Below, one piece after another: positions 62,778 to 64,000 of a stretch of 64,000 bases of DNA; position 1 is the first letter of the stretch; each line of letters opens with the position of its first letter. Location of the stretch: NCBI RefSeq assembly GCF_002900965.1, contig NZ_PJOM01000003.1, positions 496,001 to 560,000 of the forward strand, written 5' to 3'. The DNA comes from Pseudotabrizicola formosa (lineage in GTDB: Bacteria; Pseudomonadota; Alphaproteobacteria; Rhodobacterales; Rhodobacteraceae). The notes beneath the pieces were generated by a model. The model had not been told where the DNA came from. It saw nothing but the letters and a program-made list of their open reading frames with translations, and did no database searches. The position numbers were made by a program, and so were the translations under genes.

Positions 62778-63446
62778 TCAGGCAAGCGCCATCCCGCCCA
62801 TCAATGACCGGAACATCCCGGCCCCGTCGGTGCCGCCGTGAACCGGCTCGCAGGCGCGTTCCGGATGCGGCATCATGCCCAGCACGCGACGGTTGGCAGA
62901 CAGCACCCCGGCGATGTCTGCCATCGAGCCATTGGGGTTCTGTTCATAGGTAAAGGCGATGCGGTCTTCGCCCTGCAAGCGGGCCAGACCTTCGGCATCA
63001 ATCGTATAATTGCCGTCATGATGCGCGATCGGGATCTGGATATCCTGCCCCCGCCCATACTCGGCGGTATAGGCGCTGTCGGTGGTCTCCACTCGCAGCG
63101 TCACCTGCTTGCAGGCGAATTTCAGACCGGCGTTGCGCATCAGCGCGCCCGGCAGCAAGCCCATTTCCGTCAACACCTGAAACCCGTTGCAAATGCCCAG
63201 CACAAAGCCGCCCGCTGCCGCATGCGCCTTGATCGCCGGGGCAATCGGAGACTGTGCTGCAATTGCGCCGCAGCGCAGATAATCGCCAAAGGAAAAGCCG
63301 CCCGGCACGCCCACCACATCCACCCCATGGGGCAAGTCGGTGTCCTTGTGCCAGATCCGAGTCACCTGAAAGCCGGCCTGATCAAAAGCGGTGGCCAGAT
63401 CCCGGTCGCAGTTCGAACCGGGGAAGGTGATGACGGCGGCTTTCAT
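62778..63446 (-). CDS. purQ: Phosphoribosylformylglycinamidine synthase subunit PurQ
   Basis: Class I glutaminase of 222 residues that feeds ammonia to PurL. MKAAVITFPGSNCDRDLATA at the start, catalytic Cys in FVLGICNGFQVL, and His-x-Glu in MMPHPERACEP. ATG 63446 is chosen; the frame upstream overlaps the next gene and is not used. Parted from purS by 11 kb and on the opposite strand. Confidence 0.95.
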   Translation of the reverse strand: MKAAVITFPGSNCDRDLATAFDQAGFQVTRIWHKDTDLPHGVDVVGVPGGFSFGDYLRCGAIAAQSPIAPAIKAHAAAGGFVLGICNGFQVLTEMGLLPGALMRNAGLKFACKQVTLRVETTDSAYTAEYGRGQDIQIPIAHHDGNYTIDAEGLARLQGEDRIAFTYEQNPNGSMADIAGVLSANRRVLGMMPHPERACEPVHGGTDGAGMFRSLMGGMALA

Positions 63447-63517
63447 GGGACTCTCCCTGAGGATGCGATGCGATGGCCATAGCGCAAGCGGCGTGCCGCT
63501 TCCAGTCCGGGAATTGG

Positions 63518-63736
63518 CTATTTGCGCTGATAATGGCGCAAGACAAACACCCGGATTGCCGAGGCCAGCCCTTCGTCGCCCTGACGGCCCGCGTCGATGC
63601 GGGCCGCAAGGGCGTTCACCGTTTCGCCTTGTTCTGCGGCAATGGCGCGGAAAGCCTCCCAGAAGCTGGCCTCCAGCGACACGCTGGTGCGGTGGCCGTG
63701 CAAGGTGAGCGAGTGTTTCATGGGCCGGGCTGTCAT
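63518..63736 (-). CDS. Ribbon-helix-helix domain protein
   Basis: 72 residues. SLTLHGHRTSVSLEASFWEA is the beta strand and first helix of the RHH_4 family (ribbon-helix-helix, seen in Rhizobiales and Rhodobacterales next to purQ or fumC). Likely a small DNA-binding dimer; target unknown. ATG 63736 has AGGA 7 bases ahead; ATG 63721 is the other option. 71 bases upstream of purQ on the same strand. Confidence 0.8.
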   Translation of the reverse strand: MTARPMKHSLTLHGHRTSVSLEASFWEAFRAIAAEQGETVNALAARIDAGRQGDEGLASAIRVFVLRHYQRK

Positions 63737-63889
63737 GGCACGATCCTATCGCCCCACGGTGGCGGAGCAAAGGGCCGATGCAGCAGCGACCGCTGCCGCA
63801 TGAGCGCAGGTCGCGGGAACCGAAGACAGGCGGCAGGGTTGGCTGTCAGAGCATTTTCACAAAACGCCTGCCGAAGGGGACCAAGACCC

Positions 63890-64000
63890 ATGCTGCCTGT
63901 TGCCACCTATCGCCTGCAACTGCGCGAGGGCGTGACCTTTGACCGGGTGATCGCCGATCTGGACGCGATTGCGCGGCTGGGGATCAGCCATCTTTACCTG
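63890..64000 (+). CDS. treY: Malto-oligosyltrehalose synthase, 5' part
   Basis: First 37 residues of a GH13 enzyme, cut by the window end. MLPVATYRLQLREGVTFDRV, then LDAIARLGISHLYL is the standard opening of TreY, which turns the reducing end of maltodextrins into trehalose. AAGGGGA stands 9 bases before ATG 63890. A role in trehalose formation for osmotic stress is expected, but other GH13 members cannot be excluded on so little sequence. Confidence 0.78.
   Translation, partial: MLPVATYRLQLREGVTFDRVIADLDAIARLGISHLYL

Overview
The window is high-GC, gene-dense DNA from an alphaproteobacterium, almost certainly of the order Rhodobacterales (Rhodobacter/Paracoccus relatives). Supporting signs are the gene order of the division and cell-wall (dcw) cluster with DUF2484 behind murC, an ATP synthase zeta inhibitor (DUF1476), a stand-alone corrinoid protein with a separate homocysteine methyltransferase, a DctD-type regulator lacking the sigma-54 contact loop, and above all a DUF1127 gene followed by an array of CCUCCUCCC hairpins like the CcsR/cuckoo RNAs of Rhodobacter sphaeroides. 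Family names and comparisons are from memory; no database search was possible.

Layout. 1-2.9 kb: manganese/zinc-type ABC importer (end of the binding protein, ATPase, two permeases). 2.9-7.9 kb: histidine operon hisB-hisH-glsA-hisA-hisF-hisE with a glutaminase inserted and two small reverse-strand genes (a lone Ada zinc domain and a secreted DUF2147 protein). 7.9-16.4 kb: CoA-binding protein, rRNA methyltransferase, tRNA-Tyr, tRNA-Gly, a small EamA/SMR-like membrane protein, pyruvate carboxylase and a UvrD/PcrA helicase. 16.4-18.6 kb: benE transporter, a 12-copy hairpin array, the DUF1127 gene and a heat-shock-sigma-like promoter. 18.7-45.7 kb: mrp, a 650-bp control region holding MraZ-type operators and a probable UpsM-like leader RNA, then mraZ-rsmH-ftsL-ftsI-murE-murF-mraY-[DUF2161]-murD-ftsW-murG-murC-[DUF2484]-...-murB-ddl-ftsQ-ftsA-ftsZ, followed by lpxC, bamD and recN. 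45.7-50.5 kb: NTF2-like protein, DUF1638 protein with a 51-residue membrane protein, corrinoid protein, radical SAM protein, homocysteine methyltransferase, ATP synthase inhibitor. 50.7-64 kb: purC-purS; then a reverse-strand block of P450, alpha/beta hydrolase, ccdA, rne, ppk2, dctD-dctB, purQ and a ribbon-helix-helix protein; the window ends inside treY.

The most striking element is the array at 17.62-18.24 kb. It has twelve copies of the same loop (GGGAGGAGG on +, CCUCCUCCC in the likely transcript), most on clearly self-complementary stems of quite different sequence. An internal 122-bp duplication carries a compensatory base-pair change, direct evidence that a folded RNA is being kept. 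R. sphaeroides is known for four such RNAs, so this looks like an expanded array. RNase E, known in R. sphaeroides to process both this RNA class and the mraZ leader RNA UpsM, is encoded about 38 kb away in the same window.
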